DNA of 64,000 nt from Cecembia rubra. Lineage in GTDB: Bacteria; Bacteroidota; Bacteroidia; Cytophagales; Cyclobacteriaceae. The stretch's first letter is position 1, and each line of letters starts with the position of its first letter. Below are positions 1 through 8,177 of this stretch, piece by piece. The translations under genes were made by a program, and so were the position numbers. The stretch is taken from contig NZ_PYGF01000005.1 of the NCBI RefSeq assembly GCF_003014575.1, positions 248,001 to 312,000 on the forward strand. Reading direction: 5' to 3'. The notes under the pieces are model-generated. The model had not been told where the DNA came from and did not search any database. It was given only the letters and a program-made list of their open reading frames with translations.

Positions 1-507
1 AATCATATTTAAATCCTGACCGATAATAAAGGTTTTGCCATCATTTTCAAGGACTGAAAAACTCCTGTGTGAATTGTAAATGGTAAGAAAATTTAGCCCT
101 TTTGTTAGTGCTGGACTTTGGGCTATTTTTTTAAAGTTCCCATCGAAAAAATTAAACTTATGCTCTGGAGACATTTCCTTGATTACTATTCCTTCTTGCC
201 AAAAAGCCACTTCCAAAGGAATTTCTACCTTATTAGGACCTTCTCCCTTTGGTTCAAACCGTGAAATAATATTTCCCTTAAGATCTGTAATCAATAATTC
301 CTCCATTTGCCTCTCATTGAAAAGGAGATGCTGCGTTTGTTCATTTTTGTCAGCAAGATATAGTTCAACCAGTGATTCAATCCTAAGAGAATCCAAAAAC
401 TCAAATTCAACGACCCCCTTATTTGAAGTGAGCTCATCACTCTTTTGCCCTTTTCCGCAGGCAACTAGCCCAAGTATTAAAAAAAAGACTAATAAATTCC
501 TTAACAT
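1..507 (-). CDS. 6-bladed beta-propeller lipoprotein (N-terminal part, cut by window edge)
   Basis: The reverse strand is open from an ATG at 507 to the window edge (169 codons, no stop). The protein starts MLRNLLVFFLILGLVACGKG, a lipoprotein signal peptide with lipobox LVAC, so it should be exported and lipid-anchored. At about residue 80 it has FEPKGEGPNK, a variant of the GEGPxEY turn typical of Bacteroidota 6-bladed beta-propeller proteins (PF17170-like). It resembles the gene at 661-1896 in layout and lies in the same orientation, so the two may be recent relatives. The ligand or function is unknown. The C-terminal half lies outside the window. Confidence 0.8.
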   Translation of the reverse strand, partial: MLRNLLVFFLILGLVACGKGQKSDELTSNKGVVEFEFLDSLRIESLVELYLADKNEQTQHLLFNERQMEELLITDLKGNIISRFEPKGEGPNKVEIPLEVAFWQEGIVIKEMSPEHKFNFFDGNFKKIAQSPALTKGLNFLTIYNSHRSFSVLENDGKTFIIGQDLNMI

Positions 508-660
508 AATGTATAGCTTTTAGGAGTTGGTAAAACTGAAAGTTTACTTAGGGCTTTTAGGTCAGCTGAAGACTTTGTCCACCTACCTTTATTTAACATC
601 AATGACAAGTTACTGAATTACACTGCCCCCCAACTAATGATCCAATCATATGGCTTGTTC

Positions 661-1896
661 TTACCGAGATTTGGCTGACTTCAATTCAAATATTTTCCCC
701 CAATAAAAGTCTCTTTCAATTTCATTTTCAAAAACGAAAAGAAATTTATTGTTTCCCAAATAAGATACCTTTTTCCAAAATGAAGGATGACCATTGTGCT
801 CTGGTAAAACTACTTGACTCCCATTTCTAGAAGAAAAATCATAAAAATAACCATAAAACAAAGGATCAGGGGCTTCAATGGCATCTGCTTCACTGTCATT
901 CATTCTTATATTTTTTCCTTGACTGTAAACAAAGAAAATCCGCTCATTATCCAAAGATATAACATCATTCATGTGGCTATTTATATCACTCGCTTTATTA
1001 AAATGCCGATAGTTATCAATTGTCATAGATTTGTAATCCAATCCAATAGGCTCTTTAAATCCTGGGACATCGAATTTTATTTTCTCTATTGGATACTTTG
1101 ATTCTCCAATACTGTACGTATAAATGATCGGCGTCAAATTGAAAAAAAGATTCACATTTCCGCCATCCACAAAAGTCCTTGGTGAATAACTGTTATACTT
1201 AAAATCAGAGAAAAAAACACTCATAGTGTCTAAGTGACCGAACTCAGTTATTTCAAATTGATTTGTTATTTGAGAGTATTCATATTGAAGCCAAATTGGC
1301 ACAGAATCAAGAACAGCCCGATGATCTGGTCTTCTGGAAAGGCCGTCTAGGTAAATATTCGGAACGATAAATTTATTTTCCCCAACAAAGTCCAGTTCAT
1401 TAGAAGGCATTCCTCCCCTTAGGCTTTTGTTTGGGTCATTAAAGGGGATACTCTTCACCCATTCACCCTGATAACTGAAATAAGATAGCTTTTTATTATC
1501 CATGAAAATCAAGTGTCTGTTGTTTATCGTAACGAATGACAGATTCCGGGTATACTCTTTAGGCCCCTCTCCCTGATGATTAAATGAGTTCTGAAGCCTA
1601 CCCTTTGAATCAAGAACATGGAAAGTCTGATCAAGATAGCTATAAGCTAAAAGTTTACCATCAATAACTTTGGGGAATACCAAGCCAAACTCGTAGGGTA
1701 TCTCAATTTTTACAGAATCCACAAGCTCAAGATAGAAACCTAAATCCTTAATTTCGGAATTTTCATTCCGGTTACATGAAGTGAAAAAAAAGGAATTAAT
1801 TGAAATAAAGATTGTTATTAATAAAAAACAGACACTAGGACTATTCAATCTCTTCAAAACTGATCTCAGGAATTTGTTGTATGATAAGAACATCAT
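661..1896 (-). CDS. 6-bladed beta-propeller lipoprotein
   Basis: The protein is 411 aa from the ATG at 1896. An in-frame ATG at 1962 would add a 22-residue acidic extension in front of the signal region, which is unlikely. After a basic N-terminus, a hydrophobic stretch ends in a lipobox-like FFFTSC followed by NRNENSE, so export and lipidation are expected. The motif HQGEGPKEYTRNLSF is the GEGPxEY signature of the Bacteroidota 6-bladed beta-propeller family, and the remaining sequence has repeated beta-strand blades with no catalytic motif. Family members are usually cell-surface or periplasmic proteins of unknown ligand. It stands alone between non-coding gaps and follows the same strand as the partial propeller gene at 1-507. 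Confidence 0.8.
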   Translation of the reverse strand: MMFLSYNKFLRSVLKRLNSPSVCFLLITIFISINSFFFTSCNRNENSEIKDLGFYLELVDSVKIEIPYEFGLVFPKVIDGKLLAYSYLDQTFHVLDSKGRLQNSFNHQGEGPKEYTRNLSFVTINNRHLIFMDNKKLSYFSYQGEWVKSIPFNDPNKSLRGGMPSNELDFVGENKFIVPNIYLDGLSRRPDHRAVLDSVPIWLQYEYSQITNQFEITEFGHLDTMSVFFSDFKYNSYSPRTFVDGGNVNLFFNLTPIIYTYSIGESKYPIEKIKFDVPGFKEPIGLDYKSMTIDNYRHFNKASDINSHMNDVISLDNERIFFVYSQGKNIRMNDSEADAIEAPDPLFYGYFYDFSSRNGSQVVLPEHNGHPSFWKKVSYLGNNKFLFVFENEIERDFYWGKIFELKSAKSR

Positions 1897-2209
1897 AATT
1901 GATTTCAATTCTCCATAAAAACATAGTTCAAAAACAGCTTCATCAGAAATAATCTCGTTCAAAAGATTAATTACGTTGGCTAACCTAAAAAATAAATTTT
2001 AAAATGCCAAATCTAGAAATGTTTATAACATACTATTTTACAGGTAATTACATCAATTAAAGAGTCAGCTGCCAAAGAATATTCTAAAAGCTTCGTTTTA
2101 CCCCCCTCCTCCAAACTAATTGATAAGTGAATTTGTAGTTTTCGGAATTTAAAACTCTTTTTATAGTTTTTGAATTTTTTTGAGTCCCATTTTCATAATG
2201 GGGGAGTAG
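1897..2209. other. Intergenic gap without a recognised gene
   Basis: This AT-rich stretch of about 310 bp lies between the propeller lipoprotein start and the stop of the DUF4143 ATPase. No convincing ORF, RNA or strong hairpin was seen. The promoter of the lipoprotein gene should be in its left part. Confidence 0.5.
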
Positions 2210-3373
2210 TTATTTTGAAAATGTGGATTTCTTGTTTTCAAGAAAATTCCAAAGTCCCATAGCCTCAATATTTTCTTCCAAAGGATAGGAATCTGTGATG
2301 CGACAGATAATGGTCCCCTTTTCAGCCCTGGTATCTTGCATGCTGATGCGGAAACCTTTACTGATTTTTGGGGAAAGGGTGTTTTTGATTTCAATGGCAT
2401 GTTTGACCTTTCCTGATTTTACGAGTAGCAAGTCGCATTCTGCACCCTGGTGGGTTCGGTAGAAATAATATTCATAGGCATCCCCGAGTACATTACAGAT
2501 CTGTTCAATCACAAAGCCTTCCCATGAATGCCCGACCAGTAATTGGTTGATCAAATCCTCGTAAGAATCAATACCTGTTAGACTATGTAAAAGGCCGGAG
2601 TCTCTGATATAGACCTTTGGAGATGCTACCAAACGTTTCTTCACGTTTGGAAAATAGGGTTGAAGAAGGCGGACCATAAAGGAGCCATGAAGAAATTCCA
2701 GATACCTATTCACTGTGGGCCGGGAGATTCCCAAGGCTCTGGCGAAATTTTCAGAAACCAGTAATCCTCCTTGTGCATGGGCCAGCATGCGCCAAAAGCG
2801 TTCCACCAGAAAGGGGTCGGTATTTAAGCCTAAAAGCCCTAAATCCCTTTCGATATATGTTTTGATAAAATTCTCTCTCCAAAGTCTGCTTCCTCTTTCC
2901 GAATAGGCCAGATAGGAAAGGGGAAATCCTCCCCTGATCCAAAGTTTATCTATTTCATCTGCCTCAACTTCTCCTAAATGAAAGGGGGTGAGTTCTAGGT
3001 AAGCAATCCTGCCCGCCAAAGAATCGGCTGATTTACGGATCAGGTCAGGTAATGCTGATCCCAAGAGAATAAATCTACCTGCTTCCCTCTTTTCATCAAT
3101 GAGGCTACGGAGTTCAGTGAATAATTCCGGCATCATCTGAATTTCATCCAGGATGACTGTTTTGTTTTGATGGGTTTTCAGGAATAGCTCTGCATTGACT
3201 AATTTGGCCTTATCGCTGGCTTTTTCAAGGTCCAGATAGATGGATTCTTTTTCCAATAAAAGATTTTTGACCAAAGTAGTTTTACCTACCTGTCGTGGTC
3301 CTATTAGCCCAACAGCAGGGAATAGGCTGAGGTATTCCTGTAATAAAGGCCAAATATATCTCTTTTTTACCAT
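2210..3373 (-). CDS. AAA_14/DUF4143 family ATPase with PD-(D/E)xK-like C-terminus
   Basis: This 387-aa protein has a Walker A motif GPRQVGKTTLV near residue 25 and Walker B VILDEIQ near residue 73. A sensor-like LLGSA and the family motif DSLAGRIAYLELTPF follow. A helix-turn-helix segment (FARALGISRPTVNRYLE) lies at about 210-235. The C-terminal DUF4143 part contains SWEGFVIEQI, AECDLLL and AIEIKN, consistent with the E...D...ExK core of PD-(D/E)xK nucleases. The family is abundant in Bacteroidota and archaea; its role is unsettled (mobile or defence-like). The ATG at 3373 lies inside the first of two palindromic repeats (3369-3407 and 3445-3483), which suggests autoregulation. A second intact paralogue is at 6548-7756. 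Confidence 0.9.
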   Translation of the reverse strand: MVKKRYIWPLLQEYLSLFPAVGLIGPRQVGKTTLVKNLLLEKESIYLDLEKASDKAKLVNAELFLKTHQNKTVILDEIQMMPELFTELRSLIDEKREAGRFILLGSALPDLIRKSADSLAGRIAYLELTPFHLGEVEADEIDKLWIRGGFPLSYLAYSERGSRLWRENFIKTYIERDLGLLGLNTDPFLVERFWRMLAHAQGGLLVSENFARALGISRPTVNRYLEFLHGSFMVRLLQPYFPNVKKRLVASPKVYIRDSGLLHSLTGIDSYEDLINQLLVGHSWEGFVIEQICNVLGDAYEYYFYRTHQGAECDLLLVKSGKVKHAIEIKNTLSPKISKGFRISMQDTRAEKGTIICRITDSYPLEENIEAMGLWNFLENKKSTFSK

Positions 3374-3407
3374 GAAAAACGTAAGTTGTATTTTCGAATT
3401 TCATGGT
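3369..3407. promoter_or_regulatory. Palindromic repeat 1 overlapping the ATPase start codon
   Basis: This is a 39-bp imperfect inverted repeat with outer arms ACCATGAAA and TTTCATGGT; 13 of the 16 outer positions pair. A near-identical copy lies 76 bp further upstream of the gene (3445-3483). The ATG of the minus-strand ATPase at 3371-3373 is inside this copy. The placement suggests a repressor operator or an mRNA hairpin that hides the start. The function is inferred. Confidence 0.65.
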
Positions 3408-3444
3408 AAAACTAGAGATTAACTTTTATAATTCAAAATAAAAT

Positions 3445-3483
3445 ACCATGAAAAACGTAAGTTTAACTTTCGAATTTCATGGG
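3445..3483. promoter_or_regulatory. Palindromic repeat 2 upstream of the ATPase
   Basis: This is the second 39-bp copy of the repeat at 3369-3407. The left 19 bp and the next-to-right 12 bp are identical; differences fall mainly in a 7-bp centre. Conserved arms with a variable centre are what a dimer-bound operator would show. It sits about 72-110 bp upstream of the ATPase ATG. Confidence 0.6.
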
Positions 3484-3547
3484 AAAGCGATTGTGAATTC
3501 TATAGAAGGAGAAATCACTTGCTGCTCAAATCCTGAGATGATTGATT

Positions 3548-4687
3548 CTAGGTGACTTTGATTCTGATAAAAGCCAGCTCATCGTTTATATTTATCCTAA
3601 GCCAGACCATTCCGTCTTTCACAAAATAGTCGGATTTATATCCTTCAAGTGGCTGCCTGTCGAGAATCTTTACTTCTGCTAACAATTTAAACTCAGGATC
3701 ATATTTCAGAAGAAAGACATCCCATTTGGCAGGTGCGTCCTCGAATGCAGCTACTACTTTTCTTTCCGCTATTCGGTAAAAGTTCCCAGATTCCCGGTCA
3801 ATGACCAATTTCTGGAATCCAATTTCTTCCTGCATAGCAAAGAACTGAGATTCGAATTCCTCAATAGATTCTGTTTCCAGTCGGTAATACTTACTTTTTC
3901 CCGAGGGGATTTGCCCCAGCCCAACATTTACAGAAAGAAGTTCTTTTGATTCAGGAAGGAACTGAAAAATATCATTATTCGCTTTATTGAAGATATATAC
4001 CTTATTGTCCCAACTTAAAATGCCAATTGGTTGAATAATGGAACGATAGCTATTCCCTTGGATATGCCTGACTTTGTAATCATTCACTTTTTCCAATCTT
4101 GAATTTTTGATAATTTTAACTCCCTCACTTTCAAAGTCAATAAAGGCTAAATGCAGAAAATCATTATCAAAGCTTTCAACCGGCACTAAAACTTTATTGG
4201 CTGAATTTAATAAGGAGAACGAGTTTCTGAATCCAAATCCTTCCCCTAAGACCATTTTGATAAGAGAAGAGTTTCGTAAGTCAATAGAACGTACTTTCTT
4301 CATATCGTGATTTAAAAAACCTAACTGAGCAAAATTGTAAAAGACAAAAAGGCTATCGTTCCAGTAATCAAACCAAGATACAGTTCCAACGCCATCAGGA
4401 CCTTCCTGAGCAACTTTTAGTTTTTTCTCTAGTTTTAAAAGATCGAGGTCAATTACTTCAATTTCACCATTCTTTGTATCGTAGTGATAGAGTTTGGAAA
4501 GATCATTAGAAAATCCGCTCAAAAACATGTTGTCTGCAGCCATTACAAGCTGACCCCCAGGTTCGATCAAAACAGTATCAATGGAAACTAAGCCCGAATA
4601 CTTGTCTGCTGAGCCATTCTTACTTTCACAGGAAAGTAGTATAAACACAATAGAAAAGAAAACTATGGTATACTTTTTAGTAAGCAT
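3548..4687 (-). CDS. DUF4221 family lipoprotein, downstream copy
   Basis: This 379-aa protein has a lipoprotein signal MLTKKYTIVFFSIVFILLSC, so it is predicted to be exported and lipid-anchored. The family pattern is clear: an early SIDTVLIEPGGQL segment, then EVIDLDLLKLEKKLKVAQEGPDGVG, and a C-terminal YFVKDGMVWLRININDELAFIRIKV. These match DUF4221 proteins, a beta-propeller-like family common in Cyclobacteriaceae and without known function. Its ATG (4687-4685) overlaps the TGA of the upstream paralogue by one base (TGATG), so the two genes are very probably cotranscribed and translationally coupled. The partner is a clear paralogue. Confidence 0.85.
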   Translation of the reverse strand: MLTKKYTIVFFSIVFILLSCESKNGSADKYSGLVSIDTVLIEPGGQLVMAADNMFLSGFSNDLSKLYHYDTKNGEIEVIDLDLLKLEKKLKVAQEGPDGVGTVSWFDYWNDSLFVFYNFAQLGFLNHDMKKVRSIDLRNSSLIKMVLGEGFGFRNSFSLLNSANKVLVPVESFDNDFLHLAFIDFESEGVKIIKNSRLEKVNDYKVRHIQGNSYRSIIQPIGILSWDNKVYIFNKANNDIFQFLPESKELLSVNVGLGQIPSGKSKYYRLETESIEEFESQFFAMQEEIGFQKLVIDRESGNFYRIAERKVVAAFEDAPAKWDVFLLKYDPEFKLLAEVKILDRQPLEGYKSDYFVKDGMVWLRININDELAFIRIKVT

Positions 4688-5841
4688 CAGTACTTAATTT
4701 CCATTCGCAAAAATCCCAATTCATCATCAACGTTGACATAAGACCATATCAGGCCATCTTTGACAAATGGGGTATTTGGGATTCCCTGGATTTGGGAGAC
4801 TAAGGATTCTCCTAAAAGATTAAAATTTTCATCGAAAATACTGATGTAAATTTTGGCAATAGGTTTTTTTTCGGAGTCTTCAAACAAAGGACCATCTGTA
4901 TTACCGGTAGGGATGGTTTCATAAGAAAATCTGTAAAACCTTCTGTTTTTGGGATCCCAGATGGGTGCCTGAAAGTTGATTTCAGCATAGATGTCTTCCA
5001 TGACCTCTTTAAAACGTTTTTCAGAATCTACTTCTGAGGGGTAACCTCCTTTTTTGGCTTTGGAAGTTAGTACAGGTGTGTAATCTACCATGTAAGCACT
5101 GTCCTTTTCTATGTCAATAATGAAAAGTGTGCTGTAGGCAGAACTAGAGAGTATCAGCTTGTTCTCAAACTTTTTAACACTTTTATCAGAAGCCATTATG
5201 GAAACCATATTGTCCGTTCTTAGCATCACAGAATAGTCTGGAAGCTCCGACCTTCCGGGGAGTTCCAATTTATTTATGAGGCCATTTTTAAAATCAATCT
5301 TGGCAAAAGACTCAATTTCATCAGCCCAATTTCCCAATAAGCCATAAATGACATCACCATTTTCAGCTAAGATGGATTTGCGATAAAAGTTTTCCCCATC
5401 CAAAAGACTGTCTCCTTCAAATTTATCTTTTTCTAATTTATAGGTCATCAGTTTGTTCGCATCTAGGTCAAAGAGGCCCATGCCCTCAAAACTGGCCAAT
5501 AGAATTCTGTTGTCATCGCATAGCCCCATCCAACTCACAAAGGAGCCCACACCATTAGGACCTTCTTTCTCAAACTTAACTTTCCTTTCCAGGATCAATT
5601 GATCCAAATCAATTATATCCAAAGTGTAAGCCTGATTATCGAAAAGAAAAAGTTTTGAGTGACTGTTGTTCAGGACACTATTCCAAAGGCCATATCTCAG
5701 ATTGATGATTTCATTTCCTGGATCTACAATTACCGTGTCTATTTGGAAAGTGATATTAGAAAAGTCCGCCTGTTTTTCACCGTCTTTTTCTCCGCAGGAA
5801 AACAACAATAGGCTGAATGCCAATAAAAGATAATTTTTCAT
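4687..5841 (-). CDS. DUF4221 family lipoprotein, upstream copy
   Basis: This 384-aa protein starts MKNYLLLAFSLLLFSCGEK, a standard lipoprotein signal. It shares the DUF4221 layout with its neighbour: QIDTVIVDPGNEIINLRYGLW, the segment DIIDLDQLILERKVKFEKEGPNG, DGENFYRKS, and the end FVKDGLIWSYVNVDDELGFLRMEI. Family members are secreted or surface lipoproteins of unknown function, probably beta-propellers. The stop overlaps the next gene's start by one base. The pair arose by tandem duplication but has diverged a lot, so the duplication is not recent. Confidence 0.88.
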   Translation of the reverse strand: MKNYLLLAFSLLLFSCGEKDGEKQADFSNITFQIDTVIVDPGNEIINLRYGLWNSVLNNSHSKLFLFDNQAYTLDIIDLDQLILERKVKFEKEGPNGVGSFVSWMGLCDDNRILLASFEGMGLFDLDANKLMTYKLEKDKFEGDSLLDGENFYRKSILAENGDVIYGLLGNWADEIESFAKIDFKNGLINKLELPGRSELPDYSVMLRTDNMVSIMASDKSVKKFENKLILSSSAYSTLFIIDIEKDSAYMVDYTPVLTSKAKKGGYPSEVDSEKRFKEVMEDIYAEINFQAPIWDPKNRRFYRFSYETIPTGNTDGPLFEDSEKKPIAKIYISIFDENFNLLGESLVSQIQGIPNTPFVKDGLIWSYVNVDDELGFLRMEIKY

Positions 5842-5938
5842 TTCGTGTGGTTTTTATACCCGTAATGTAACTACTAAAGATATAATTTCAAAAATTACTG
5901 ATAACTATTCCTGTCCACAGTTTTGATATTTTTCTACA

Positions 5939-6076
5939 ATGATTCAACGATCGGCTTCCATTAAACTATTGCGACTGGCTTCCAAATTCAAAACAGATGC
6001 CTTAGTAGGTCCCAGGCAATCAGGAAAAACCACTTTGGTGAAATCCTTATTTCCAAATAAACCATATGTTTCTTAG
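5939..6076 (+). pseudogene. N-terminal remnant of an AAA_14/DUF4143 ATPase
   Basis: The ATG at 5939 opens a 45-codon frame ending at TAG 6076. It encodes an MIQRSASIKLLRLASKF lead followed by LVGPRQSGKTTLVKSLFPN, the Walker A region of the AAA_14/DUF4143 family. The full gene should be about 390 codons; here it stops just after the P-loop, and the following DNA does not continue the protein in any frame I could read. It is therefore a decayed third copy near the intact genes at 2210-3373 and 6548-7756. The sequence from 6077 to 6460 holds no recognised gene. Confidence 0.75.
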
Positions 6077-6462
6077 GCTTTACCTTGGTGAAGGGTTGGG
6101 TGAAAATGGATTCTACGATAGACTCGGTCCTGTTGATGGAGGTTTCTTTTTCTATTGCTTTCAGGGCACTTTCTTTTGAAATTAAAAATGTAAAAAATTA
6201 AGTTGAAGGTGTTTTTCGTCCTTAAGTTTGAGGTCATTTGAGCCGGTTGACATTATAAAAACAAATTTTTGAAATGAAAAAGAAGCTTGGACATTTAAGC
6301 TGCTCTTGTTTTGAGATTTCCACAGACATACTTTTTCTCTTCCTCTTTTAAATTCGATAACCACCTTAACTAGCCTTACAGAGGAGGTATGAATAAATCT
6401 GTACAGGGAGCTTTTTGGTTGCCCGCTTAGAGATAAAATTGGATTATTTTACGAGTTGATTA

Positions 6463-6485
6463 GTTAAAATATCCGATATTTTTAC
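6463..6485. promoter_or_regulatory. Palindrome A upstream of the second ATPase
   Basis: This 23-bp near-perfect palindrome has the core ATATCCGATAT and arms ending GTTAAA/TTTTAC. It repeats 33 bp downstream (6496-6518). Both lie in the short region before the ATPase ATG at 6548. Two closely spaced dyads about three helical turns apart suggest cooperative binding by a dimeric regulator. The function is inferred. Confidence 0.6.
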
Positions 6486-6495
6486 TAATATAGCC

Positions 6496-6518
6496 GTAAA
6501 AATATCCGATAATTTTAC
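6496..6518. promoter_or_regulatory. Palindrome B upstream of the second ATPase
   Basis: This is the second copy of the 23-bp palindrome, with arms GTAAAA and TTTTAC around TATCCGATA. It ends 29 bp before the ATPase start, so it could overlap the promoter or the transcript start. Its sequence has no relation to the repeats of the other ATPase gene, although the arrangement is the same. Confidence 0.6.
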
Positions 6519-6547
6519 TATTATTGGTTTTTAAACCAGTAGTATAG

Positions 6548-7756
6548 ATGATCCGAAAATTATTTAACAAGCTTGTCCAGCATCTCCCCAAAAAGGAGTT
6601 TACAATCCTGACTGGTGCCAGACAGTCTGGTAAAACTACTCTATTAAACAATTTGCGTGAATATTGTAAACAGCAAGGTATTCCTGAGATATTTATTAAT
6701 CTTGAGAATAAAATACTTTTGGCAGAACTTGATGCTAATCCGCTCAACCTATTAGCTTACCTTCCCAGTCAGGGGGTTAAAACCATTGTGTTTCTTGATG
6801 AAATTCAATATTTGTCCGATCCTTCTAATTTTCTAAAGCTCCTGTTTGATGAATACAATCACTTGGTAAAAATAGTAGCAAGCGGCAGCAGCGCTTTTTA
6901 CATTGATTCCAAGTTTAAAGATTCTTTGGCTGGAAGAAAAAGGATTTTTAATCTGATGACCTGTGATTTTGAAGAGTATTTGATTTTGAGTGGTAAAGAA
7001 GAACTTTGGGATGAAGTGGTACGGATCAAATCACAGCCAAATGCGAAGAGTCTAAAGTTGACTGAACTTAGGTTGGAATGGGAGGCATTTATGCTTTATG
7101 GAGGATATCCTGCAGTCATTACAGAAAACTCCATTCCCGAAAAAATTGAAATGCTCAAAGAGATCAGAGACTCTTTTATCAAAAGGGATATAATTGAATC
7201 AGGGGTTCAAAATGAAGCAGTCTTTTATCGGCTATTCCAGATTATGGCCTCTCAGACCGGGCAATTGGTTAATGTCAATGAATTGAGTAACACACTTCAA
7301 TCCAGAAATGAGACCATACAAAGCTATGTGGGGATTATGGAAAAGTGTTTCCATCTTTCCCTTGTGCGTCCGTTTTTTGCCAATTTAAGAAAGGAGTTGG
7401 TGAAAATGCCCAAAGGGTATTTATTGGACTCTGGACTGCGAAATGCACTACTCAACAACTTTACACCCATCAATCAGCGATTGGATAAGGGTGAAATCTG
7501 GGAACAAGCCGTTTTTCGTTTGTTGGTTGATAAGTTTGGGCTTGATGGAATCCGGTTTTGGCGGACAGCTGATGGAAAAGAAATTGATTTTGTTTTGCCT
7601 GATGAAAATCCTCCAATGGCTGTAGAGGCGAAATTTGATGAAAAAATGGCTAAGATCAAGAAGTACCAGTTATTCAGGGATACATATCCTGATTTTCAAT
7701 TTCAATTTGCCTTTATGCATCCCTGGTCAGAAGATTTTTTCAGGAAGTATTTCTGA
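6548..7756 (+). CDS. AAA_14/DUF4143 family ATPase with PD-(D/E)xK-like C-terminus
   Basis: This 402-aa paralogue of the 2210-3373 protein has Walker A TGARQSGKTTLL near residue 20, Walker B TIVFLDEIQYL near 80, sensor-like VASGSSAFY, and DSLAGRKRIFNL. A winged-helix-like segment (VNVNELSNTLQSRNETIQSYV) is central. The C-terminal DUF4143 region has LLDSGLRNALLNNF, GEIWEQAVFRLL, KEIDFVLP and AVEAKF, consistent with a PD-(D/E)xK core (E...D...ExK). The family function is unresolved. Two tandem palindromes sit just upstream and a hairpin terminator follows 34 bp after the stop, so it looks like a self-contained transcription unit. Confidence 0.9.
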   Translation: MIRKLFNKLVQHLPKKEFTILTGARQSGKTTLLNNLREYCKQQGIPEIFINLENKILLAELDANPLNLLAYLPSQGVKTIVFLDEIQYLSDPSNFLKLLFDEYNHLVKIVASGSSAFYIDSKFKDSLAGRKRIFNLMTCDFEEYLILSGKEELWDEVVRIKSQPNAKSLKLTELRLEWEAFMLYGGYPAVITENSIPEKIEMLKEIRDSFIKRDIIESGVQNEAVFYRLFQIMASQTGQLVNVNELSNTLQSRNETIQSYVGIMEKCFHLSLVRPFFANLRKELVKMPKGYLLDSGLRNALLNNFTPINQRLDKGEIWEQAVFRLLVDKFGLDGIRFWRTADGKEIDFVLPDENPPMAVEAKFDEKMAKIKKYQLFRDTYPDFQFQFAFMHPWSEDFFRKYF

Positions 7757-7790
7757 AAGTTGATTTTTATTCTTTAGCCTTACCATAAAA

Positions 7791-7823
7791 AAACCTCCTG
7801 GATGGGATATGTCCAGGAGGTTT
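7791..7823. terminator. Hairpin terminator after the ATPase
   Basis: A perfect 12-bp inverted repeat (AAACCTCCTGGA / TCCAGGAGGTTT) has a 9-nt loop. A run of A on the left gives a U-tract for the minus strand, so it may also serve transcription coming from the peptidase gene on the right. Confidence 0.75.
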
Positions 7824-7989
7824 AGTGTTTCAATGCTTCCAATAATAATGGAACGCGGATGACGCAGATTGGGCTGATTTTTGCAGATTTTTCCTCTTTT
7901 TTCGAATTATAAGATATGAGACAAAAGACACAAGGAATAAGAACTTAACTTACTTCAAATCATTCCTACATCAGCCTTCCGAAATCCGA

Positions 7990-8177
7990 CCTCTTGCTTC
8001 ATTGTCTCTTGTCTCTAAACTCTCACTTCTAAACCCTCATTTTCTACCTGAAGGTAGGCAAGCTCGTTTCCTATTTGCTCGAACTTTTTCTTGGTACATG
8101 GTACTTCGTACTTGGTACAAAATCTCCATTTCTACCCAGATCGAGTCTAGTTTCTCGCTTCTAATCTCTCGCCTCTA
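7990..8177. repeat. Low-complexity dispersed intergenic repeat (TCTCGCTTCTAAT and TGGTACTTCGTAC types)
   Basis: The gap from 7824 to 8177 has no gene. It contains many units like TCTCGCTTCTAATCTCTCGC and a GTAC-rich piece TTGGTACATGGTACTTCGTA. Similar units recur at 14516-14660, 59560-59650 and 60095-60130, always between genes. Confidence 0.65.

Noticed and set aside
3371-3539. Two small plus-strand frames starting MKNVS..FEFHGK in the ATPase palindromes
   Set aside because: The shared peptide is explained by the shared DNA repeat; the frames differ completely after it and are only 16 and 35 codons long.
6077-6460. Possible continuation of the ATPase remnant or an antisense gene fragment around 6077-6180
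   Set aside because: A reverse-strand reading gives a helical peptide, but it matches no family I know and has no start or clear end.
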